Of a DNA stretch of 64,000 nt, positions 11,320-24,678 are shown in pieces. Below the pieces are notes generated by a model, which was given only the letters and a program-made list of their open reading frames with translations, was not told where the DNA came from and did no database searches. A program made the position numbers and the translations under genes. Position 1 is the stretch's first letter. Each line of letters begins with the position of its first letter. This DNA comes from Oikopleura dioica (lineage: Eukaryota > Chordata > Appendicularia > Copelata > Oikopleuridae): contig OU015569.1 of the NCBI GenBank assembly GCA_907165135.1, positions 4,278,001-4,342,000 of the forward strand. Reading direction: 5' to 3'.

Positions 11320-13764
11320 ATGAACAATTCGAACGAGTCGTACGTCGGGGACCCGATGGTCTCCCAGCCCGAACATGCATACCATCAGACCATCCCCACC
11401 AATAATCAGTTAGAACATAACCCAAACATGCAAACCACGCGGCTCCCAGTTCCGGAAAGGCCTTCATACACTCCGAAATCAACTCGATTAACTAGCTTTT
11501 CTGTTCGTTTGAAATCAAAGCCTTGAAAGACCATGCAGCCGCAGCATATTAATCAAAATCAAAACAGCGTCATGTCTCCTCAAATGAGCGATACAGCAAG
11601 TATGAAAACGGAATCGCCGGCCGAAATAAAGAACCAAATGCCTAATACTCCAGGTTCAATGAATTCTATGGTAAGGAAAACGAGCAGACCCAAAGGAAGA
11701 AGCTGTATATTCATAAAGCTTGCTTCTCCTTTATTCATCATAGCCGGGGGAGATTCTTCTTTCCGAAGAAACTTCTCTCTTTACTGATAAATTTAGTCGG
11801 CGGATAGCGATATGCAGAGGAACGCATCGATCGTCTCTGCGACCAAAGTTGCGGAGGTTTTAAAAGTTGCTGGTGAAGCGTTTCAGCGTCTCGGCGAATG
11901 CACAATGTTTTTGGATTTCCACAGTGTAAATAACAAGTCAAAGGTACTTCTTATCAGCTTACGTTTTAACTTCTATTCTCGCAATCAGTGGATGCCCAGT
12001 GACGTCGATAAGCTTCAAGAAGCGGTTCAGAACTTTAAGGACGATTTGGGAACTATAAGTAACACGATGCAAAAAAGAACAAGCCAAAAACTCAAAGAAA
12101 ACCTGCACAAACATTTTGGGAACAGTGTCAATAACCGGTGAGATAACAAGCTTCGATCTGATGTATAATGAGTGCACTAGAATGCAAACCGATCAAATGA
12201 CGAAAAAGCCGAGAATGCAACAGGTGGCAAGTCCTGCTGGTCAAGCGCAAAGTCAGCTACGGCAAAATAACTCGATGGGTGCAAATCAAAAGACAATGAA
12301 CCCGCACCTTCAACAACCGATGCAGCAGCAACAGAGTCAGACGAGCCAACAACAACTCAGCCAGCAAGTAGCGCAGCAAGGACATCAGATTCAACAAACT
12401 AATCAACAACAACAGAATCAACAGCAGCAGCAGCCAAGACTCAGCGGATCTGTTCCGATGAGCCCTGGACAAAAGTAAGTCCTCAGACTTTTTGAAAGAT
12501 CCGATCTCATGGCTAAGAGTAGGTTCCTTTTAGAGCTTGACTCGGCTGAAAAGTAATTATTCTTTGTGTAAATGACCGATGGGTCCGCTCTCTATCGAGA
12601 AATAGGCCGCGATTGGCATTTCTCCAACAGACACTGAATCGTTAAGAGTAGTAGTCGACTGGAATTTTAAAATTGTCCTCTGACTCGTTTGAGTTTAGAA
12701 AATATTAAGACTGAAATATTTGGCCCAATGTTGGCGTTTTCTTTTCTTTTTCAAGCCCATTCTGGGCTTTGAAGAGTCCTGTTTAAGTCCTTGTCTACTC
12801 TTTCAATCAAGAATAATCAACCTAGCCCTTCAGACTCCGTTTATTCCTATGCATAACGAATTTAAGCCAAAATCCGACGCTCCAAATGCAACGCGGCCAC
12901 TCTCAGCAGAATGCCCCTCTGCAGCACCTTCCCCGCAGCGGCCAGTCCGGCAGCCAGTCAAACTATATCGTCCAAAGCCCTGGATCAGGGCAAAGACTCA
13001 TCCAAACTAGCCAGCACCAAGATAACCAGCAACAGCCATCGGTAAGCGTGCTCTTTCAGCCCTTCCGCGGTTTACTTTTTCGCTTAGTCCCGCGTGGTCT
13101 CGACCGCTACAACTATGGTTCTCGGCTCTGACCAACAAAAGGGTGGTCAGCAATACACGGTCAAGGCAAGGTTCCCGATTTGAGAAAAATTAACAGTCGC
13201 CATTCAAATCGCCACACTTGAATAGCATTTCGAACTGGTTGATTGTTGCGAATGATTTCGCCAAAAAGTCTAAGAGACTCAATTTCTTGATCCGCTACCA
13301 ATCATCATTTTTTTCTTTGAATTATTGCAGGAACCCCTGTCCTAGCAAACAATTATCGACGGGAAAAGGACGTTGATTCTTGATCACAGCGATCTGCAGC
13401 GGTTGATTAACAGCAATTCCGGAAATGCACCCGCTTCTTTGATTCTGCCGACGGTACGCGTTAATTAATTTTACACCCTAGACGGCTCCCTTCCGCTTTT
13501 CGATTTGACTGCGAGTCGCAGTCTGCGACAAATTAAAACTGTTGAAAATCGCATGGGATCCCCAACTGTTGATTCACCAAATTCTATTCTGTTTTTTTTT
13601 TTCTAAAAGTTGTGATTTCCAACTGTCGCAAACTTGTCTCGCAAGAAAATGAAACTGACCATTTGTACTAGACTTCATCCGTTGACTCAAATGGACAGAA
13701 CCAAACTGTTATGGTGATGACGAGTCAGCCCAGCAATCAGAACGGTGCCCGGCAAAACCAGTAA
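11320..13764 (+). CDS. BAP18: BAP18-like chromatin complex protein with glutamine-rich extension
   Basis: The central exons encode TKVAEVLKVAGEAFQRLGECTM and, after a GT-AG intron, WMPSDVDKLQEAVQNFKDDL and ISNTMQKRTSQKLKENL. These match BAP18 (C17orf49), a SANT-like subunit of NURF/BPTF and MLL-type complexes that reads histone marks in vertebrates. Vertebrate BAP18 is about 170 residues; here an N/Q/P-rich N terminus (from 11320, joined by a GT-AG intron 11449-11529) and a long Q-rich tail make it more than twice as long. The tail (12185-13764) includes a QQ-rich region and a conserved-looking C-terminal piece, GKRTLILDHSDLQRLINSN. One intron, after GGQQYTVK, is GC-AG. The start exon is less certain than the core. 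Confidence 0.8.
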
Positions 13765-15338
13765 CAATCGCCTTCGCAAAGAATGATTATCATGATATTT
13801 AACGCGTCTGAAGACTTTACAAAAGTCCTCAAAGACAAAATAAAAACCGCCAATTAAAAAGTCTACTGCCAGCTGTTTGAGTTTTTTATTCGTTTCGGTT
13901 TCGTTTTCCACTCTTACGTTTTACCAAAATTCCTGTCCTGCAGCTCCAGGTGCAGGCTTTGAGTTTGAAATCCAGTGTTTGTCGGTACAGTTTGTCCCGT
14001 GAGCCTGAACATGTTCATTTTTGTTTCCTCCTTGGTTATTCAGGGCTTATGCAATCGAACCCGAAACTGGAACTATCAGCCATTTTTCATTAAATCCAAT
14101 AAATTGATATAGAAAGAAACTATCTTCTCCTAATTTTATTATTCTGTAAAAACTCATTTTGTTTCCCCTCTTTTAATCTAAAAGACCATCCTACATTGAT
14201 AAGCTGTTCTTACTGTTATATCTTTCCCTGATTCATTTTTGATTTATCTGACTTACGAATTCTTCTACAGACCGAATCTTCTGATATTTTCGTCGCATGA
14301 TAAGCTCACTACTACGATTAACGGCCCCTAATTATTCATGGCACGTAATTCAAGCTGATCCAGAAATAATTCAAACTTCTACTTTTTCCCATTTTCAAAC
14401 CGAAACAGTTCCTATTGCTTTAATTCTTGCGAGCATTTTGTTCTTTCTCCGGCAGATCAAGTGAATGCTCCGTAACTTCTGAGTCTGTCCTGACAATAAC
14501 TAAGAACTTCGAGTGAATAAAACTGAGCACCATTTCCTTCATCTAGAATCTAGATTCTAGATTACTTTTCCCGTTATTACACTTTCAGTTATCTGTTACT
14601 AATAGAATTTGATTCATTCTAACATGAGAAGTCGATTTTCGTATAGTTTGGAGGGACCAAATTATTTCTACACTGCAAGAATCAAAATTTGGGTGATATC
14701 GCGGGCAACAGCTTGAACACGAGAATATCTCTGATATATGGCATTCAATACTGAATTTTATCCTTCTTAAACGTAAAAAGACAGTCCTAAGACATTACTG
14801 CCGTTATCGTTTTTTTTATTTCTGAAAACTACAAGAACTCTTTTGCGAAGTCCCAACAAACTCCATACTTCCTATCAACAATCTTTAGTAATTTTACATT
14901 GATTTGACTCAGTACGGCTCCATTTAAAAGTTCTCAATAACGATCAATTATTTTTCAAATAAATTCTTTTTATGGATTTATTATTTGCGCATTTTTCGAA
15001 AGGCATTTCAGGAAAAACGGAAATTCGTAATTATACGGTTGAGAGGGTTTGTAATTTTTATTAGTATTGCATTTCTAAAAGAATGCCATTACGCGTCGAT
15101 GCATATTCAAATAAAAACATGTCTAAATAAGCCATTCCAAGAGATAGTCAGCATGGGATTGTATTCAGATCAAACCAAACATTGGTGAGTTCGAACCATC
15201 CCACTTCGCATTATTCAAATTAGGATTCTCTGGGGCGCCGCCGCTACAAAAAGCCCCGGCGCGACTTTCAAAATTACAATTCTCGCAGAGCAAGACGCTA
15301 CTTCTTTGCTTCCTTTTTAACGTATCGACTTTATCAGA
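13765..15338. other. Long AT-rich intergenic region
   Basis: About 1.57 kb without convincing genes. It begins with probable BAP18 3' UTR. A palindromic cluster of CTAGA/TCTAG units lies at 14543-14563. ORFs here are short and hydrophobic/lysine-rich by AT bias. The final 100 bases are the importin alpha 5' region. Confidence 0.4.
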
Positions 15339-17161
15339 ATGTCAGAGAATCGCCAGCGACAGCACAAGTTCTCAAATAAGAAGGATGCCGCCCGAGTGAA
15401 CCGACGGGAAGTGGCGGTTCAGCTCCGAAAGACTGCTCGTGAAGACCAGATGTCCAAGAGACGTAATCTTGCTGAAGATCTCAACACCTCGCCATTGAAG
15501 ACGAACTCTCCTGACCGAAATGACGACGAACGACAGCTTCCAAAGAGCTATGACGAGATCCGGTCTTTCTTCGCGAGCGGAATGCCCTCCCAAGTCCGAA
15601 GAGCTTGCAAGGCTTGCCGAAAGAAGCTTTCCGCTTCTGGAAATCCGCCAATCGACGAAATTATCAATGAAGGTTTTGTGAGACCTCTCATTCAAGCTTT
15701 GTATTCGACTGACAACGCCACACAGAAAGAAGCGGCATGGGCTCTTACCAATATCAGTAAGTCGACAAAAATTAAACCAGGCTGTAGGTATATTTTTAGC
15801 TTGTGGAAACGAACGACAAACAGCAGAAGTCGTCAATAAAGGAGGCGTCGCCGCGTTGACACATTGCTTCACGAATGATGAGGATCCTGAAACTGTGGAG
15901 CAAGCGATCTGGGCCATTGGTAACATAGTAGGCGATGGACCCAGGATGCGCGATTTCGTTATCGAAGCTGGTATCGTTACATTGATCATGCCACACATCA
16001 AGTCCGAACAAAGCAACGAGTTCCTCGCCAATTTGACCTGGATGCTTTCAAATCTTTGCCGAAACAAGCCTCCGCCTAAATTTGAGCAGGTGAAACCGCT
16101 CCTACTTCCGCTCAATGCGCTTCTTTGCTGGAAGGACCCTAAATGTAATGTCGACGCAGCATGGGCCCTAAGCTACTTTTCCGACGGGTAAATTATTTTT
16201 ACTGAAAAAATAATTAATTCTGTTTACAGGGGCGATGAATACGTCGAAGCAATGGCGAACGTGGACGGGCTCATAAAACAGTTAATGGTCCTGGCCTCGT
16301 CAGACAAGCCGAAAGTGATGGTTCCTGCCATCCGAGCGCTCGGAAATAGCCTGACAGGAAACGACGAGAACACGGAGACGATTATGAACTCTGGCTTCTT
16401 GGACATGGCTGCTTACATGCTCAATGGATCAATGAGACGCGCAGACAGTGTTATCAAGGACGTGATTTGGGGACTCTCAAATATCGCAGCTGGCACCCCT
16501 AATCAACAGCATCGCTTGGCTAGCAGAACAGATCTTCTCAGAGAAGTCTCGGACCGATTAAAAGGCGCCGAGTTCAAAATTCGAAAGGTTAATTTGAATA
16601 TAAGAATAAACAGTCAATATGCTTTCAGGAATGCTGTTATGTTTTCGGAAATCTTGTTACAAGCTCAAAGAAGTTAAAGAAGGACGATGTTTACAATCTT
16701 ATTATGTGTCAGTCGATTGAGTCCGTTGCGACGATTCTCGAGTGCAACGATAGTAAGCATTTGTTTCCCATCACAAAACATTCAAAATTTTTAGCTCAAC
16801 TGATCGAAGTTGCTCTCCGATTCTACAAATGCATGCTTGAGCTGGCAGATCAGCACAATATCGACATTTTTAGCGCGGTCGAAGAAAGCGGCGCGCTGGA
16901 CTCATTCGAGGCTCTTCAAATGCACCAAAGTGACGTAAGTAATTTGCCTCTTTCAAATAATGAAAATCGCTGTGAATAAGTTTCAAAGTTCAAATTCGTT
17001 ATGTAAGCTCTTTGACAAACAATGTCTTTTAGGAAATCTACAGCCTTGCCGTCCACATTGTCGAGACCTGGTTCTGCAACGAAGACTTCACCAATCCAGA
17101 AACTGACGAAATGGCCTTCAAAGAGCCCCTTCACGAGTCAAACCAAAAATTTGCCTTCTAA
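15339..17161 (+). CDS. KPNA: Importin subunit alpha (karyopherin alpha)
   Basis: Nuclear import adaptor that binds classical NLS cargo through armadillo repeats and importin beta through its N terminus. The start MSENRQRQHKFSNKKDAARV leads into the IBB domain (RRREVAVQLRK-like, EDQMSKRRNL). ARM repeats follow, with family signatures KEAAWALTNI, WAIGNIVGDGPRMRD, LTWMLSNLCRNKPPP, DAAWALSYFSDG, ALGNSLTGNDENT and DVIWGLSNIAAGTPNQ. The end, QKFAF, resembles the FNF end of vertebrate KPNA2. Introns are short and GT-AG. Ran, its partner GTPase, lies 10 kb downstream on the same strand. The exact subfamily is not resolved. Confidence 0.95.
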
Positions 17162-19226
<2,065 letters not shown>

Positions 19227-19568
19227 GTCAACCTTTTATATCTCCGTTACTGTAGAATAGAATCATTATCATTTAAAGTTGCAATTTCTCTGTTAGGTGC
19301 GATTGAGATTCGCGTTCGCGGTAATCTTTCAATACTAGCAGATCAACACTTTAGTTTATAGACCATTACCAGCATAAAATCAAAATACCAATGTATCCAA
19401 CTCTTCTTCATCTTTAGTTTAACGGTTCAACGTTCCATCACACTTGAAAGTTTCTTCACTTCCACATTGATCCTCCAATTGCCTGAATATGTTCGAATAT
19501 TTATAATTTACTTATTGATTCCTAATAAAAATACAGCTGAACTTGAGCGTCAAACAATAACTGATAGA
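19227..19568. other. Short intergenic region, PCYT2 to TUT1
   Basis: About 340 bases, AT-rich, with probable PCYT2 3' end. The TUT1 frame is open upstream of its ATG back to 19467, but this part shows no family similarity. Confidence 0.4.
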
Positions 19569-22500
19569 ATGGAGCCTGATACGTGGCCATACCATTGTAT
19601 TGCGTGTAACATGAATATTCCTAACCCGATCTCATGGAATGCTCACAAGGAAGGTAAGAAGCATGTGGTGAAGGAAAAAGAACTGAAACGGCGACAGGTG
19701 ACCTTCTCTATACGATATATATTTTTATCCATCCGGAAATTCTATTGGTCTGAATCTGATGTTGATATTGTTAGGCCGAAGGAAAACGAACTGTTTATGT
19801 CACAGGAGAAGTCGTGACAACGCCGGTAGCCGAGCTTCTTCTTCGCGAATACTTTCAATCCACGTTTGGCGAGGTCGAGAAAATTATTTGCCAGGAAAAC
19901 TTTTGCCTTGTCATATTCGAAAGTGAGACTGTATCGGAGTCCTGTTCTTCGCAAAAGAGCAAGAATTCTCTGGCTATAAAATACAGGTCAAACCGAGAAT
20001 CCAAAACTTCGAGCATCTTTCAACAACGCAAAGACGTTGGAGATAATAAATAAGCTCAACACCGCTGCAGATTTATCTAAACAACTCGCTATCGTCGATA
20101 GTTTTTATGGGGGTGGCCAGATCCAGCTGTTTCAGACGACGCTTGAAGGGTTCATTGAACGGTTGAAGGCTGAAGGGATGGTTCAAGAGAGAGAAAGAGA
20201 ACCAGATTTAGCGTGATTATCGTGTTTACAAAATTATTTTTGTATTGAGATAGCAGTATTGAACCAACACTAAGTCGGCCAGAGCGTCAACTTCGTTGCT
20301 GATCTTATTGGCTCAGCGAAGTACCAGCTTCAAACTCCGTCTTCTGATTTCGATATTAATTTCCGCGTTGGAAAGGTCAATTCTTTTGCGCTCGAGGAGA
20401 AGTTTATTGAGATTGGCCGGAAGACAGTTCGCAACGAGCCTCATTCGGCGCGCAAGGAACGCGATCAAACAGCCGTTGTTCTTTTTATCACCGGAAAGAT
20501 TGTCTCCTTGTCAAAGACTCTACCTATCTCCAGTGTACATGCCGTTATTGGAGCTCGAAAGCCGGTTATTCGGATGAATCTAAGCGGGAAAAAGCTTGAG
20601 ATCTCCATCGGAAATACTGCTGCTTCGGTGAATACGCGTTTCTTCGAAACCTGTTTTAGAGATCATCTTTTTCTTCATCTTGGTACGCTGATTTTTTTTT
20701 TGGCAAAGAAAAATTTTTGTTTCAGTGAAGATGACAAAGTTTATCTTTTCACACGGTGAGCTGAGCAAAGCTGGTCGATTGTCGTCCTACTCTACTCTGA
20801 TCGCCATGTACTCTTTTCTGATCGAGAAAAAAATTGCAAAACCGATCGACCAGCTTGTTGCTCAATACGGAGCCAGACACGAAGAAGGTCTGGAAGAAGA
20901 TGGCTTCTGCAAGAAGCAATGGGACTACCGGCTCCCGAATGAAGTTCCTTTTGAATGGCCAGTTGTATCGTCAAAAGAAGAAGCCGTCAAGCTCCTTTTT
21001 AAATTGTTCTTCGAGTTTTCGCATTGGCTCAGCTCAGTCGAGTCTGATATTGTCGTCAACATAAGATCCGATGTCAATCCAAACATTTCGGATTTCTTCA
21101 GTTCCTACCAATTAACGGAGCAACTATTCAAAGCTGCTGTTCTCAACATTGCGGATCCATTCGAAGTGGAGCACAATACTACCGGCCATATTACCGCGAA
21201 AACTCTTCACAAAATGTCGAAAGTATTGAAAAGCTTCGCAATCAAAGGGAAAATGAAGGCTTGTTCATAAATAGTAAATGAATTCAAGGATCGGAGTAAC
21301 AGAGGAATTTTAACAGTCGACTCAACGCTTCAAATTCAGAGTTAAGAACTAGCTCAACAGTAAATCTATGTATTGTTTCATAATCGTTTGATGCCAGGGA
21401 GCTTCCACTGGATATTACATTCCTGTTAGATTTTTCTGTTTTTCTATTCAAGTAACTCGAATCAAGTTAACTGGTGACGATGTTGAAGCCTACAAAGAGA
21501 GTCACAAATTTTATCGAGAACCAAAAAGCAACATCACACGACTCCAAAGATTGGGGTATTTCGTTACTCATCGGCACGGGCGAAAACCGAATGGATGCTG
21601 GGCAATCTTGTGGTCTAGTTACCTCTTCCCGCACTACAAAAGCTGGCAACGAGTTCAGTTTGAATGTAGATTCAACTAAGAAGTCAGAGTTCTTTGCCTT
21701 TCTGGACAAGGTATTGCGCGTTCAAATGCCGGAAAAGCTGATCAATGAAAGCATGGAAGATATGGAAATATCTCCTAAGAAGTCAAAGATGAGTGAAGAG
21801 ATGTCCTCGGATTCTTTCGACTCTGGTGGGCTAAAAGTTTTACTGCTTTACCAAACATGTTCAACTTGTTTTAGGCCATGAAAGCATCGGTGAATGTTTC
21901 AACTGCTCGGTCGAGTTCAAACTCTGGGAAGGGCGCCGAGGAACTAGAAGGCAACTCGAGCGCGAGTACAAAAACGCAAAGCCGATCGATATTGAGTCTC
22001 AAGTTTCCGCTATTTTGCTGGGGAAAACGCCCAAGAAGTTGGGGGAAGCGATGGCTTTCAGGCTTCAAGTAGCCGATGCGGGAATCCGATTGCTCCCGGA
22101 GAAAAATAGCCAAGATGATTTCAAAAAACTTTTTGCGGGGCCGGAAATCGTAAAAAAACTGCAAGTGCAGTTTTCTTCAGCTCCTCGAGACGAGTTGAAT
22201 GATGGGTCTAACTCTTGATAACTCTAAGGATTTACCGGTTTACCGGCTGGTTACCGGAAAATACGTTGTCACCGGCCGTTTTTGTTCTAGAAGTGGTAAA
22301 CAGATGATCGACCCAGGAAATTGTTCCTTATAGTCAGTTCTACTGCAGGCTAAAAGATGAAAGCCGTATCATTACTCCGAAGAGAGTTATCACTAAAATA
22401 CTATTTTTGGCGGAAATGGGACTAGAAATCAGGAACGTGCAGCGACAACGAAATTTATGCAAAATTTACTGTTTTTAATGATAACTCTCTTCGGAATAAT

Positions 22501-22826
22501 GATACGACTTTCATCTTTTAGCCTGCAGTAGAACTGTCTATAAGGAACAATTTCCTGGGTCGATCATCTGTTTACCACTTCTAGAACAAAAACGGCCGGT
22601 GACAACGTATTTTCCGGTAACCAGCCGGTAAACCGGTAAATCCTTAGAGTTATCAAGAGTTAGACCCACCATTCAACTCGTCTCGAGGAGCTGAAGAAAA
22701 TTGCACTTGCAGTTTTTTTACGATTTCCGGCCCCGCAAAAAGTTTTTTGAAATCATCCAAGAGTTCTCTGAACTTTTCCGTTTCCTCGAACAAGCCGTTA
22801 CGAAATACTTTCTCGCTGAAGCGTGA
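19569..22826 (+). CDS. TUT1: TUT1/Star-PAP-like terminal nucleotidyltransferase
   Basis: Relative of TUT1, which uridylates U6 snRNA and polyadenylates selected mRNAs. From the ATG at 19569: a C2H2 zinc finger (YHCIACNMN, AHKEGKKH), an RRM (TVYVTGEVVTTPVAELLL, GYKIQVKPRI), the nucleotidyltransferase core (LIGSAKYQLQ then SDFDINF, the D-x-D pair; NTAASVNTRFF), the PAP-associated region, PFEVEHNTTGHIT, DWGISLL and a KA1-like end (CSVEFKLWEGRRGTRRQLE, SQVSAIL). All follow the order in human TUT1. The last exon (22761-22826) encodes EFSELFRFLEQAVTKYF, aligning with LFPDLHHFLQVFL. It is separated from KNSQ by a 647-base fold-back. The RRM needs a small frame change near 19930-19945 and again near 20000-20060, either tiny introns or sequence errors. 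The third catalytic acidic position appears as Glu (LEIS). Confidence 0.85.
22114..22760 (+). repeat. Fold-back (long inverted-repeat) element acting as non-canonical TUT1 intron
   Basis: Left arm from GATGATTTC at 22114 and right arm ending GAAATCATC at 22757 are reverse complements over about 285 bp with only a few scattered differences; the loop is about 75 bp. The direct repeat CCAAGA flanks it (22110-22115 and 22757-22762). Removing exactly 647 bases joins KNSQ to EFSELFRFL in frame and restores the TUT1 C terminus. No GT-AG pair does this; possible boundaries are GA-AA, AG-CA or AT-AG. The left arm remains open in the TUT1 frame for about 35 codons, which looks like coding but is element sequence. 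Confidence 0.85.
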
Positions 22827-22977
22827 ACGCATTTCATTCTATTCTTAATTGTTGATCTCACTTATTATTTCACCTCCTTTCTTTCGCCTCGAGTTCAAAA
22901 CTCATTCACTGCCGACACGATGGAATGAAAACTTGTTGAATTTCTCCAATGACCACTTAGTTAAGATCGAGGGCGCA

Positions 22978-24163
22978 ATGGAGGACGAGCTAGCGCCTGG
23001 AGCTAGTCCACCAGGTTATGGGCCTAGTTTCGGAGCCACCCTTGCAATCTTTGGCGCATTATCGGCTGGCGTTTCCATGGTTCTTCAAAAGGTATACGAG
23101 AGTTTTTGTCAGCTTTACTACGAGATTCAGGTTGGAGTCGCGAAATCAAAGGTAATTTGGTTTTGTGGTCTTGCTTGTCTGATTATTGGTGAAGTTTTGA
23201 CTGTTGCTGCATTCACTTATGCTCCTGCTGTGCTTGTTTCCCCTCTTGGTGCTTTCCGAGTAATTGTTACTGCGATATTAAGGTACGAAAGTGTTTAACG
23301 ATCGCAGAAGCCAGAAATTTTTAAGTACAGTCTGGTTGAAGGAGCGATTATCTAGAAACGGAAAGCTTGGTATCTTATTATCTGTGGTCGGCGCAACAAT
23401 GCGAAGGGTTTCAACCTTGATTAGGAAGATTTAAAAGTTTTCAAATAATTATCGGGGCATTTCAAAAAACCCGGCTCAAGATCGTTTACAACGCTCCGAA
23501 AAGCGTCAAAATCAAAACATTCCAAGATCTGGAGCATTATCTACTGACATCTAGGTTTATATTGTTTGTTTTTGGGGTATTCGCCGCCTCTGCATTCTTA
23601 TCGAGACGAGCGAAGATAAATGGAAGTCGAAATATTTATCTCTACGTCACTATTTGCAATCTTTTGGGAAGTTTGGGCGTACTTTTATCGAAAGGCATTG
23701 GAATCGTAGTTCAATCGGAACGAGGCAAAAATATTCAGAGAAAAATACTTGTTATCTATTAGAAACTTATTCTTTGCCCCTGAGTAGATCTTAGGCGGCG
23801 ACATGAGCATAATTCTGAGTCCTGTCGCATGGGCCGTTCTCCTTGGCGTTGGATACGGCGCTGTCTCCCAGCTTTATTATCTGAATCACGCGCTGCGGCA
23901 CTTTGACGCGGCGCAAATAGGATCCCTTAAATATGTTGGTACCAACGCGCTAGTTGTTGTTGGCTCGGTCATTCTATTTGATGAATTCGCATCAATGACG
24001 ATTCGGTAAACCTTTTTAAGGCGATCAGGATAAGAGATCATGTGTTTTCAGTGACACACTTGGACTCTTCTTGGGACTAAGTATAGTCGCCTTTGGAACA
24101 ACTTTTATGCACGGCTCGGATTTTTATTGCAAATCGAAGCCTGCCGGCATCAAAAAGTATTGA
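22978..24163 (+). CDS. NIPA: NIPA-family magnesium transporter
   Basis: Multi-pass membrane protein of the NIPA/NIPAL family, which carries Mg2+ in vertebrates. Chosen start is MEDELAPGAS at 22978; an in-frame upstream Met exists. Recognisable blocks: GATLAIFGALSAGVSMVLQK, WFCGLACLIIGEVLTVAAFT, APAVLVSPLGAFRVIVTAIL, LGILLSVVGATM, VYNAPKS, then NLLGSLGVLLSKGIGIVVQS, AVSQLYYLNHALRHFDAAQI, VILFDEF and LGLSIVAFGTTFM. Seven to nine transmembrane helices are expected. Most introns are GT-AG, but the one after GIGIVVQSER is GC-AG. The stretch around RVIVTAILR-NGKLG lacks about 12 residues usually seen here, so one exon boundary may be wrong. The start is 152 bases after the TUT1 stop. Confidence 0.88.
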
Positions 24164-24678
24164 AATATTTTAACTAGAAGATTTCGCTTTACGCGTTTTA
24201 TAGCCAAGAACCTGTTGTTTAATCAGATGGTCTATCAGTTATCCTCCCTTTCCTAATTATACCGCAAACTCCGATCGGCATAAGTGCTTTCAACAAAATC
24301 TTCTGTTTTTTATGAGTGCCCTTCTACTTCAATTACATGCCTTCTTCACTATTTTTGTACTTGTGCGAAAAGATAAATCTGTTTTTCATCACGTTTTCTT
24401 GCATTCGTTCATCGAACTTTAAATTTTCATATCCCAATTCAAAGCTAACTGATACAGTTGTCTTACCAACAAATCGCTCTTCCAATTTAATTCTGCTAAA
24501 ATTCAATTCAAGTGTGTCTTGAATTGTTGCTGTTTTTTATTAAAGTTTTACTTTATTTTCAAACTGATGCTTTATTATCTTCACCTGATGCCAAGTGAGC
24601 TCAGAAATGAGTCTGTGTCGAGTGATAGGGTGGAGTAGGGCGTTCCGGTCGATGAGTTACACAATCCGACTTTCTAGA
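24164..24678. other. Intergenic region, NIPA to NARS1
   Basis: About 515 bases with NIPA 3' UTR; AT-rich. Short ORFs look random. It ends with TTTCTAG one base before the NARS1 ATG, typical of a spliced-leader acceptor. Confidence 0.4.

Noticed and set aside
11449-11529. Non-canonical GAAAG-flanked intron in BAP18
   Set aside because: That version breaks the frame; a GT-AG intron from 11449 to 11529 keeps it.
22114-22218. Open frame continuing TUT1 into the left arm of the fold-back
   Set aside because: The right arm carries the same sequence inverted, and the TUT1 C terminus resumes only beyond it, so this stretch is element sequence, not exon.
22114-22757. Palindrome as a chimeric-read assembly artefact
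   Set aside because: The two arms differ at several scattered bases and the right side continues into the true last TUT1 exon; an artefact would give identical arms and lose the exon.
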